From positions 1 through 7,437 of the forward strand of contig DMIX01000363.1 in assembly GCA_003451975.1 (NCBI GenBank): DNA of 7,437 nucleotides, in the 5' to 3' direction. Source of the DNA: Propionibacteriaceae bacterium. GTDB taxonomy: Bacteria; Actinomycetota; Actinomycetes; Propionibacteriales; Propionibacteriaceae. The translations under genes were made by a program, and so were the position numbers. The notes under the pieces were generated by a model. It saw only the letters and a list, made by a program, of their open reading frames with translations, searched no databases and was not told the DNA's origin. Of this stretch, positions 1-5,690 are shown in pieces (position 1 is the stretch's first letter; every line of letters begins with the position of its first letter).

Positions 1-162
1 CAGATTGGGAATCAGGTCGTAGCGACGGTTCAGCTCGACGTCGATTTGCCGCCAGGATTCCTGAATCAGGTTCCGCGAACGGACGAAGCCGTTGTACAGG
101 CTCACCGCATAGCCCCCCAGGACCACCACGATCAGCAGCACGATCAGCAAGAACCACAACAT
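1..162 (-). CDS. LemA family protein, N-terminal part (runs off left edge)
   Basis: Reading leftwards from the ATG at 162-160 gives 54 open codons to the window edge. Residues 2-20 are almost entirely hydrophobic (Leu, Ile, Val, Phe) and form a single N-terminal membrane anchor. They are followed by the LemA signature: LYN at 22-24, VRSRN at 27-31, W38, then QIDVELNRR at 39-47 and DLIPNL at 49-54. In this family the anchor is followed by a long helical bundle; that part lies outside the window. The molecular function of bacterial LemA proteins is not settled. A GGAG ribosome-binding site (169-172 on the complement) sits 6 nt before the ATG. The gene follows pyrE on the same strand after about 90 bp, so co-transcription is possible but not shown. 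Family assignment is strong; only the C-terminus is missing. Confidence 0.88.
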   Translation of the reverse strand, partial: MLWFLLIVLLIVVVLGGYAVSLYNGFVRSRNLIQESWRQIDVELNRRYDLIPNL

Positions 163-251
163 CCAAGGCTCCAATCAGCATCATTCACATCATCCGCGTG
201 GACGACCGGCACCAGCCTAACCGTTGGCAGCATCGCCGGGGACGCGAGGCG

Positions 252-794
252 CTATGCCAGGCCGAGATCGTTCAACGAGACCGCATAGCGATACGGGACT
301 CCGGCGGCCTCGATCTTCTCCTTGGCTCCCGTGTCGCGATCCACGATCACCGCGACCGCGACCACATCGGCACCCGCTTCCCGGACGGCCTCCACCGCGG
401 TCAACACCGACCCGCCGGTGGTGGAGGTGTCCTCGACCACCAGGACGCGGCGTCCGGCGACCTCGGTGCCCTCGATCCGCCGCTGCATGCCGTGGGCCTT
501 GGCTTCCTTGCGTACGACGAAGGCGTCCAGGCGTCCGCCGTGCGCAGCGGCGTGGTGCATCATGGCGACCGCCACCGGGTCCGCGCCCAAGGTGAGTCCC
601 CCGACGGCGTCGAAATCCAGATCGGCGACCAGGTCGGTCATGACCTCTCCGACCAGTGGTGCTGCCACACCGTCCAAGGTGACGCGCCGCAGGTCGATGT
701 AGTAATCGGCTTCACGGCCGGACGCCAGTGTCACCCGACCCCGGACGACGGCCAGTGTGGAGATGTGGTCGATGAGTTCAGCACGCGCAGTCAT
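252..794 (-). CDS. pyrE: Orotate phosphoribosyltransferase
   Basis: This 180-residue protein transfers ribose-5-phosphate from PRPP to orotate, giving OMP in de novo pyrimidine synthesis in the cytosol. The PRPP-binding motif VLVVEDTSTTGGS is at 117-129, with the acidic pair E121-D122. The catalytic flexible loop RKEAKAHG is at 95-102 (K96, K99, H101). SGREADYY at 25-32 and GGLTLGADP at 65-73 are also typical of the family. The length is close to the 179 residues of the M. tuberculosis enzyme. I chose the ATG at 794 over an in-frame GTG at 827. The GTG would add 11 residues that do not resemble the family, and a TANNNT hexamer lies exactly 7 nt before the ATG. The upstream neighbour, a spermidine-synthase-like gene, ends 33 bp away. 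Confidence 0.96.
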   Translation of the reverse strand: MTARAELIDHISTLAVVRGRVTLASGREADYYIDLRRVTLDGVAAPLVGEVMTDLVADLDFDAVGGLTLGADPVAVAMMHHAAAHGGRLDAFVVRKEAKAHGMQRRIEGTEVAGRRVLVVEDTSTTGGSVLTAVEAVREAGADVVAVAVIVDRDTGAKEKIEAAGVPYRYAVSLNDLGLA

Positions 795-807
795 GGCAGC
801 AACGGTA
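795..807 (-). promoter_or_regulatory. Candidate -10 box and leaderless start for pyrE
   Basis: On the complement, TACCGT (807-802) matches the mycobacterial -10 consensus TANNNT and is followed by 7 nt (TGCTGCC) and then the pyrE ATG. Transcription would therefore begin at or very near the A of the ATG. No Shine-Dalgarno sequence is visible before this ATG, which fits a leaderless mRNA. A TGA core lies 18 nt upstream of the -10 within GTGAGT (831-826), a weak match to a -35, and it overlaps the stop codon of the preceding gene. This is inference from spacing and consensus only. Confidence 0.45.
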
Positions 808-827
808 TTGCACCCACCGCGCCACAC

Positions 828-1661
828 TCACCGATTCCGTCGGGTCGGACCGAACCAGGTGTTGCCCCAGTTGGGTTCGGGTGAGGGCAAGGCATCGGCC
901 TTGGTGAACGGCGGTGCGCCACCGATCCAGTCCAGTAGCGCCTGGCCACCCACCAGGCGATTCGGGAAGTCGGCCCGGATCAGCCGCGTCGTGATCCGAT
1001 CCACCGGAATGTCATTGCCGGCCAGAGCGATCAGGTTTCCGAACCGGCGCCCCTTCCACACCGGAATTTCGGCGATCACCCCAACCTGTGCCGCATAGGT
1101 CGTCAGGCCGGCGAGACAGCGCTTCGCCCATTCGAAGGGTGCCGAATCGGTCAGGTTCATCACCACGATTCCTGAGGCGCGCAACACCCGGATGGCTTCG
1201 GCGAAGAACTCTGCGGTCGACAACGCTGCGGGCACACTGGCGCCTTGAAAGGCGTCGATGACGACGGCGTCGGCACACCCGCTGGGCATCTCTGCCAATC
1301 CCACGACCCCATCCACGCCGTGGATCCGGATGCTGGCACGACCGGCCAACGGGATCTCACGGCGGACGGCCTCGGTCAGTGCCTCGTCGGGTTCGAAGAC
1401 GACCTGCGCGGTGCCGGGACGTCGCGCCTGGACGTACCGGGGCAGCGTCAATCCGCCGCCGCCGACGTGCAGGATTCGGATCTGCTCCGAGCGAGACCTC
1501 AGCAGAGCGGTCTCATCCAGGACTTCGGCGATGCGCTGGACGTATTCGAACTCCAAGCGGGTGGGGTCGTTGAGGTCGACGAAAGACTGCTCGGTGTCAC
1601 CATTCACGACCACGAAGCAACCGGGGTCGTCCGGTGCGGGCACGATCTCACTCATCGGCAT
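828..1661 (-). CDS. Spermidine-synthase-like SAM-fold protein
   Basis: This is a 277-residue soluble protein with a Rossmann-type SAM-binding fold of the spermidine synthase/methyltransferase group. An N-terminal beta segment with NGDTEQSFVDL (20-30) and LEFEYVQRI (36-44) resembles the actinobacterial spermidine-synthase-like family. Motif I is ILHVGGGGLTLPRY (63-76). The acidic end of strand 2 is E90 in VVFEPDE. The motif at strand 4 is DAVVIDAF (131-138), followed by the helix and strand VLRASGIVVMNLTD (160-173). The canonical GGGDG aminopropyltransferase signature is absent, so polyamine synthesis should not be assumed; the substrate is unknown. There are no membrane segments, so it is the catalytic domain without the MFS part seen in some relatives. 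The start is uncertain: ATGs at 1661 and 1655 are both in frame and neither has a clear ribosome-binding site. It lies 33 bp upstream of pyrE on the same strand. Confidence 0.85.
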   Translation of the reverse strand: MPMSEIVPAPDDPGCFVVVNGDTEQSFVDLNDPTRLEFEYVQRIAEVLDETALLRSRSEQIRILHVGGGGLTLPRYVQARRPGTAQVVFEPDEALTEAVRREIPLAGRASIRIHGVDGVVGLAEMPSGCADAVVIDAFQGASVPAALSTAEFFAEAIRVLRASGIVVMNLTDSAPFEWAKRCLAGLTTYAAQVGVIAEIPVWKGRRFGNLIALAGNDIPVDRITTRLIRADFPNRLVGGQALLDWIGGAPPFTKADALPSPEPNWGNTWFGPTRRNR

Positions 1662-1779
1662 CGCTCATTCTGTACGGCGTTGCGGGCAGTGCCCCGCCAG
1701 CCCTGCAGAGCCTAACGGTTCTCCCGGTCATCGTGACGCACCCTGCCAGAAAGGCTGGCCACATCATGAATGCATCAAC

Positions 1780-1791
1780 TAGGGTTCAGTG
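1780..1791 (+). promoter_or_regulatory. Candidate -10 box or RBS for vapB
   Basis: TAGGGT (1780-1785) matches TANNNT and ends 6 nt before the vapB ATG at 1792, a spacing typical of a leaderless start. The same bases include AGGG (1781-1784), which lies 7 nt from the ATG and could instead serve as a Shine-Dalgarno site. The sequence alone cannot separate these readings. The 130-bp divergent gap to the left (1662-1791) must hold promoters for both directions. Otherwise it shows only short imperfect inverted repeats, the clearest being GCCAG/CTGGC at 1745-1759, which might be an operator for autoregulation. Confidence 0.35.
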
Positions 1792-2022
1792 ATGCGCACC
1801 ACAGTCGATCTCCCGCCAGCAGTTCACCGACGCGCTCGAGAACTCGCCGCCAAACGAGGAGTCTCCCTCTCCGCTGTCCTCGCCGACCTGACCGTCCGCG
1901 GCCTCGCCCAGTTGGACGCACCGGTCAAGCTCGTCACCGATCAACTCACCGGTCTGCCCGTGCTGAGCCTCGGCCGCAAGGTCACGACTAGCCAGACCCG
2001 GGCCGGAATGGCCGAGAAGTGA
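1792..2022 (+). CDS. vapB: Type II antitoxin, VapB family (ribbon-helix-helix)
   Basis: This is a 76-residue protein. Residues 1-40 form a ribbon-helix-helix DNA-binding module: the strand MRTTVDLP, helix A around VHRRARELAAKRG, a turn, and helix B around SLSAVLADLTVRGLAQL. The C-terminal part (about 43-76, including the TGLPVLSLGRKV stretch) is the segment that in VapB proteins wraps around and blocks the toxin. By family knowledge it neutralises the downstream VapC and, with it, represses its own promoter. The ATG at 1792 is preferred to the GTG directly before it (1789), because the protein then starts with the usual MRTTVDL. Its TGA overlaps the GTG start of vapC (GTGA, 2019-2022), so the pair is translationally coupled. 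It is on the strand opposite to the flanking genes. Confidence 0.88.
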   Translation: MRTTVDLPPAVHRRARELAAKRGVSLSAVLADLTVRGLAQLDAPVKLVTDQLTGLPVLSLGRKVTTSQTRAGMAEK

Positions 2023-2411
2023 GCCCGCTGCTCGCCCCGTCGGTAGTGGCGGCGCTGGTCATCGCCGAGCATGAACACCATGCCGCCGCTGCTGCCTGGT
2101 TCTCGAATCAACAGAGCTTCGCGATCACGCCTATCACCGAGGCCGCCGCCCTGCGCTTCCTGCTCCGGCTGGGAGAGAGCCCCCAGACGGCCCTCGAGGT
2201 GCTGGCCGGTGTCCGGGCGCATCCTCACTGCGAGTTCTGGCCCACCGATCTGTCGTGCACCCAGTTGAGCGCCGACGACATCGATGGCGCCGACCAGTTC
2301 AGTGACGCCTATCTGGTCGGCCTGGCCGCAGCCCACGGCGACGTGCTTGCCACGCTCGATCCGGGCCTGAGTGCGCGGTTCCCTGACCGCACTGTGCTGA
2401 TAGCGAGCTAG
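2019..2411 (+). CDS. vapC: VapC-type PIN-domain toxin with altered active site
   Basis: This 130-residue protein has the full length and layout of the mycobacterial VapC subgroup: HEHHAAAAAW (18-27), the TE pair at 40-41, HPHCEFWPTDLS (68-79), SDAYLVGLA (95-103) and TLDPGL (112-117). PIN toxins are Mg-dependent ribonucleases that cut tRNA, rRNA or mRNA and use a cluster of acidic residues. E41, D96 and D114 are present. The first acid, normally in an N-terminal LLDVNV-type strand, is not: this protein reads LLAPSVV at 4-10, with A6 where Asp is expected and S8 where Asn is usual. Nuclease activity may therefore be weak or lost, although the frame is intact. The GTG start overlaps the vapB stop by 4 nt. 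The gene ends 3 bp from the convergent cysN stop. Family call strong; toxic activity doubtful. Confidence 0.85.
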   Translation: MSPLLAPSVVAALVIAEHEHHAAAAAWFSNQQSFAITPITEAAALRFLLRLGESPQTALEVLAGVRAHPHCEFWPTDLSCTQLSADDIDGADQFSDAYLVGLAAAHGDVLATLDPGLSARFPDRTVLIAS

Positions 2412-2414
2412 GAC

Positions 2415-3662
2415 CTACCGGACGAAGCCGGCCGCCACCGTTCGGTTGGTCGCTTCGTCCACCAGGATCACCGCACCGGTCACCCGGTTGTCGCGGTAGG
2501 CATCCACGGCCAGCGGCTTGGTCACCCGCACCTTGACCCGTCCGATGTCGTTGAGAGCCAACTCCTGGGCGGTTTCGTCACGCCGCAGCGTGTTGATGTC
2601 CATCCGGTAAACGACCTCGGTCACCTTGGCCCGAGCCCATTGGGTGGTCTGCTTGATGGCGAGCATCTTGCCCGGAACCAACGTCTGGGTCTCATCCATC
2701 CAGCACAGCCCCAGATCAAGATCTTGGGTGAGGTCAGGCTTGTTGTTGGGACGCACCAGCATGTCGCCACGGCTCAGGTCGATTTCGTCGGCCAGCCGTA
2801 CCACCACCGACATTCCGGAGTAGGCCTCCGGCAGCGGCCCGGTGGGGCCGTCGATGGCCGAGATCGTGGAGGTCATGCCGCTGGGCAGTGCCAGCACCGG
2901 ATCGCCGGGACGCATCACACCCGAGGCGATGGTGCCGGCGTAGCCGCGGAAGTCGCGGTTCTGGTTCGACTGCGGACGGATCACGTACTGCACCGGGAAC
3001 CGCACGTCGGTGAGGTTGCGGTCACCGGCCACGTGGAGGTGTTCGAGGTGGTACAGCAGCGTGGGTCCGTTGTACCAGCGCATCTTCTCGCCGCGATCCA
3101 CCACATTGTCTCCGACCAGGGCCGAGATCGGGATGAACTCGATCTCCACTCCCTGCAGTCGGCTGGCGAAGTCGGTGAAGTCCTGCACGATCGCGTCGTA
3201 GGTCTCTTGGGAGTACGCCACGAGATCCATCTTGTTGATGCACACCACCAGGTGGCGCACACCCAGCATGGAGGCCAGCAGCGAATGGCGTCGGCTCTGC
3301 TCGACAACACCCTTGCGGGCGTCGACCAAAATCAGCGCGGCCTCAGCGGTGGAGGCGCCGGTGACCATGTTGCGGGTGTACTGCGGGTGACCGGGGGTGT
3401 CGGCGATGATGAACTTGCGCACCGGAGTCGCGAAGTAGCGGTAGGCGACGTCGATGGTGATGCCTTGCTCGCGTTCGGCGCGCAGGCCGTCGGTGAGGAG
3501 CGCCAGGTCGACGTAGTCGTCGCCGCGACGCTGACTCGCCGCTTCGACCGCGTCGTACTGGTCGACGAAAATCGACTTCGAGTCGTACAGCAGCCGTCCG
3601 ATGAGAGTGCTCTTGCCGTCATCGACGCTGCCGGCAGTGGCGAAACGTAGCAGGTCGTGCAT
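2415..3662 (-). CDS. cysN: Sulfate adenylyltransferase subunit 1 (GTPase), stand-alone
   Basis: This is a 415-residue large subunit of the two-subunit ATP sulfurylase. It couples GTP hydrolysis to formation of adenosine phosphosulfate (APS) from sulfate and ATP by CysD. It is an EF-Tu-like GTPase with G1 GSVDDGKS at 11-18, the switch region EREQGITIDVAYRYF at 63-77, G3 DTPGH at 88-92, G4 NKMD at 143-146 and G5 SAL at 180-182. Beta-barrel domains II and III fill the rest (FPVQYVIRPQ, RDFRGYAGTIASG, RGDML). It is shorter than E. coli CysN (475 aa) mainly at the N-terminus. It stops after AAGFVR with no fused APS kinase, unlike M. tuberculosis CysNC; the kinase is a separate gene two positions upstream. 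The ATG shares one base with the cysD stop (TGATG), and AAGGAAGG (3679-3672) lies 9 nt before it, so translation is coupled. Confidence 0.97.
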   Translation of the reverse strand: MHDLLRFATAGSVDDGKSTLIGRLLYDSKSIFVDQYDAVEAASQRRGDDYVDLALLTDGLRAEREQGITIDVAYRYFATPVRKFIIADTPGHPQYTRNMVTGASTAEAALILVDARKGVVEQSRRHSLLASMLGVRHLVVCINKMDLVAYSQETYDAIVQDFTDFASRLQGVEIEFIPISALVGDNVVDRGEKMRWYNGPTLLYHLEHLHVAGDRNLTDVRFPVQYVIRPQSNQNRDFRGYAGTIASGVMRPGDPVLALPSGMTSTISAIDGPTGPLPEAYSGMSVVVRLADEIDLSRGDMLVRPNNKPDLTQDLDLGLCWMDETQTLVPGKMLAIKQTTQWARAKVTEVVYRMDINTLRRDETAQELALNDIGRVKVRVTKPLAVDAYRDNRVTGAVILVDEATNRTVAAGFVR

Positions 3663-4561
3663 CAGAAGTAGCCTTCCTTCTTCCGGTCTTCCATCGCAGC
3701 TTCGCTCACCTTGTCGTCACCGCGGGTGGCGCCGCGTTCGGTCAGCCGGGAGGCGGCGATCTCGGCCACCACCTTTTCGTTCGTGTCCGCCTCGGATTCC
3801 ACCGCGGCGGTGAGGTTGGCATCGCCCATGGTGCGGTAGCGGACGCTGCGCACGCTGCTGGTCTCGCCATCCTTGAGCGGCACGAACTCGTTGACCGCGT
3901 ACAGCATGCCGTCGCGTTCGACGACCTCCCGCTCGGCGGCGTAGTACAGGCTGGGCAGCTCGATGTTCTCGGTCTCGATGTACTGCCAGGTGTCCAGCTC
4001 GGTCCAGTTCGACAACGGGAACACCCGAATGTTCTCGCCGGGGAAGACCCGTCCGTTGTAGAGGTTCCACAGCTCGGGCCGCTGGTTCTTCGGATCCCAT
4101 TGGCCAAACTCGTCGCGGAAGGAGAACACCCGCTCTTTGGCGCGCGCTTTCTCCTCATCACGGCGGGCGCCGCCGAACAGTGCGTCGAACTTGTGCTTCT
4201 CGACGGCTTCCAGCAGCACCGGCGATTGGATCCGGTTTCGGGAGCCGTTGGGCTCCTCGCGCACCAGTCCGCGGGCCATGGCCTCAGGCACCGAGGCCAC
4301 CACCATCTCGACGCCGAGTTCGGCCGCGCGGCGGTCCCGGAACTCGATCACTTCGGGGAAGTTCAAGCCGGTATCGACATGCATGAAGGGGAACGGGATC
4401 CGCGCCGGCGCGAAGGCTTTGGCAGCCAGCACGCTCATCACCACGGAGTCCTTGCCACCCGAGAACAGCAGACAGGGACGCTGCATCTCGGCGGCCACCT
4501 CGCGGATGATGTGGATGCTCTCAGCCTCCAACTCCCGCAGTTGACTCAGTGAATAGCCCAT
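3662..4561 (-). CDS. cysD: Sulfate adenylyltransferase subunit 2 (ATP pyrophosphatase fold)
   Basis: This 299-residue subunit catalyses adenylyl transfer from ATP to sulfate to give APS, in complex with CysN. The PP-loop SGGKDS is at 34-39. FMHVDTGLNFPEV follows, then the family blocks GGARRDEEKARAKERVFS, WDPKNQRPELWNLYNG and VFPLSNWTELDTWQYI. Towards the C-terminus are VRYRTMGD and the characteristic ending EDRKKEGYF. The length is normal for the family. The ATG at 4561 is preceded by GAGGAAGG (4573-4566) at 4 nt. The gene begins 28 bp after the cysC stop and its own stop overlaps the cysN start by one base, so it sits in the middle of the sulfate-activation operon. Nothing in it looks degraded. 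Confidence 0.97.
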   Translation of the reverse strand: MGYSLSQLRELEAESIHIIREVAAEMQRPCLLFSGGKDSVVMSVLAAKAFAPARIPFPFMHVDTGLNFPEVIEFRDRRAAELGVEMVVASVPEAMARGLVREEPNGSRNRIQSPVLLEAVEKHKFDALFGGARRDEEKARAKERVFSFRDEFGQWDPKNQRPELWNLYNGRVFPGENIRVFPLSNWTELDTWQYIETENIELPSLYYAAEREVVERDGMLYAVNEFVPLKDGETSSVRSVRYRTMGDANLTAAVESEADTNEKVVAEIAASRLTERGATRGDDKVSEAAMEDRKKEGYF

Positions 4562-4589
4562 TGTGCCTTCCTCATTCGTGCTCCAGCGC

Positions 4590-5690
4590 TCACCATTGCT
4601 CCAAGCGACCCCGTCGGGTCAGTTCGGCGACGATCTGTTCGACTGCTTCCTCAACTGTGGTGCGTGCGGTGTCGATAACCAAATCGGCATCCGCTGCCGG
4701 CTCGTACGGTGAACTGATCCCGGTGAAGTTGGCCACCTCGCCAGCCCGCGCCCTAGCGTAGAGCCCTTTCGCGTCCCGCTGCTCGCAGGTCGACAGATCG
4801 GTATCCAGCCACACCAGCAGAAAGTCGCCGACTTCTTCGGCCAGGCGGCGGGCCTCCGCGCGACCGGCGGCGAAGGGGGCGATCGGGGCGGCGATCGCGA
4901 TGCCGCCGTGCCGGGCCGCCAGGGCAGCCACCCACGAGATGCGCCGAATATTGAGTGCCCGCCCGGCATCGTCGAAGCCGAGCTCGGACGACAGCATCTG
5001 GCGCACTTCATCGCCGTCCAGCAGGGTGAGTGGACGTTCGGTGCGTCCGGCCAACGCTGCAGCCAGCGCATTGGCCACGGTGGACTTGCCCGATCCGGAC
5101 AGCCCGGTGAAGAAGATCACGGTGCCACCGGCATCGGTCGCGGCAGCGCCGCCCACACCGACATGGACCCCCTGGCGTCCGGTGAGCCGCTCAGCGACAG
5201 CATCAGGGCTGGGGCTGTCGACACCGACCAGCAGGCCGACACCGCGCGGCTGCGGCAGCCGCCGCACCACATCCGCCGGCCGGGCGGCGGCACGGGCGTG
5301 CGCCAGCAGGCGTCGCCCACTGGCATCGTCCGGACCGGGCACCGCCCACAGCGCAGGATCGCTCGGCAGGCCGGTATCGCTAGCGACCGAACCGTCGACG
5401 ATCAGCATGGCGCCGTCCCAGTGCTGTGGCCACGGCTCCAGGTGCGGCACCGGACGCAGCATCTCCACCTGCCAGTGGTCACCGGCAGCGGTAGCCAGCG
5501 CCAGCGGGGTGGAGGTGCGATCCTGCAAGACGAGTCGGTCACCACCGGGTAGGTCGACGCCCGGCTGGAACCGAAGCTGCGCGGGGAGCAGACCGAACTG
5601 CATCAATGCGATCTGGTCAACGTCGTCGTCGGTGAGGACCAGGTGGGGAAGGCGCCCCAGGGACACCCAGTCGATGGTGTCAGGGCTCAC
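4590..5690 (-). CDS. cysC: Adenylyl-sulfate (APS) kinase with extra N-terminal domain
   Basis: This is a 366-residue protein. The C-terminal part (about 190-360) is an APS kinase that makes PAPS from APS and ATP: Walker A GLSGSGKST at 196-204, LLDGDEVRQML at 223-233, LNIRRI at 246-251, then DAKGLY, RARAGE and FTGISSPYE. The usual FISPHR-type segment reads PIAPFA (269-274), so the Ser that is phosphorylated in E. coli CysC is A271. Ordinary CysC proteins are about 200 residues; here some 190 residues precede the kinase. Residues 20-95 (LTDDDVDQIALMQFG, then RLVLQDRTSTPLALA) recall the PUA-like N-terminal domain of single-chain ATP sulfurylases. I see none of the ATP sulfurylase catalytic motifs (QxRNP, HxxH). 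The GTG start overlaps the transporter gene by 11 nt and has AGGAGG (5702-5697) 6 nt upstream. The kinase call is strong; the N-terminal assignment is tentative. Confidence 0.93.
   Translation of the reverse strand: MSPDTIDWVSLGRLPHLVLTDDDVDQIALMQFGLLPAQLRFQPGVDLPGGDRLVLQDRTSTPLALATAAGDHWQVEMLRPVPHLEPWPQHWDGAMLIVDGSVASDTGLPSDPALWAVPGPDDASGRRLLAHARAAARPADVVRRLPQPRGVGLLVGVDSPSPDAVAERLTGRQGVHVGVGGAAATDAGGTVIFFTGLSGSGKSTVANALAAALAGRTERPLTLLDGDEVRQMLSSELGFDDAGRALNIRRISWVAALAARHGGIAIAAPIAPFAAGRAEARRLAEEVGDFLLVWLDTDLSTCEQRDAKGLYARARAGEVANFTGISSPYEPAADADLVIDTARTTVEEAVEQIVAELTRRGRLEQW

Noticed and set aside
163..251. Possible terminator or promoter between pyrE and the LemA gene
   Set aside because: I found no strong hairpin or T-tract in these 89 bases; only the GGAG ribosome-binding site of the LemA gene is clear.
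252..827. Longer pyrE starting from a GTG at 827
   Set aside because: The extra 11 residues do not resemble PyrE N-termini, and the ATG at 794 has a leaderless-type -10 box.
1745..1759. GCCAG-N5-CTGGC repeat upstream of vapB as a firm VapBC operator
   Set aside because: A 5-bp inverted repeat is expected by chance in GC-rich DNA. It is mentioned only as a possibility with the vapB promoter.
2375..2390. GCGGT/ACCGC hairpin near the vapC-cysN convergence as a shared terminator
   Set aside because: The stem is only 5 bp, lies inside the vapC coding region, and is not followed by a T-tract on either strand.
2640..3650. Long plus-strand frame (336 codons) opposite cysN
   Set aside because: It has no recognisable motif, is rich in His, Val and Gly as expected for antisense of GC-rich coding DNA, and lies wholly over the well-supported cysN.
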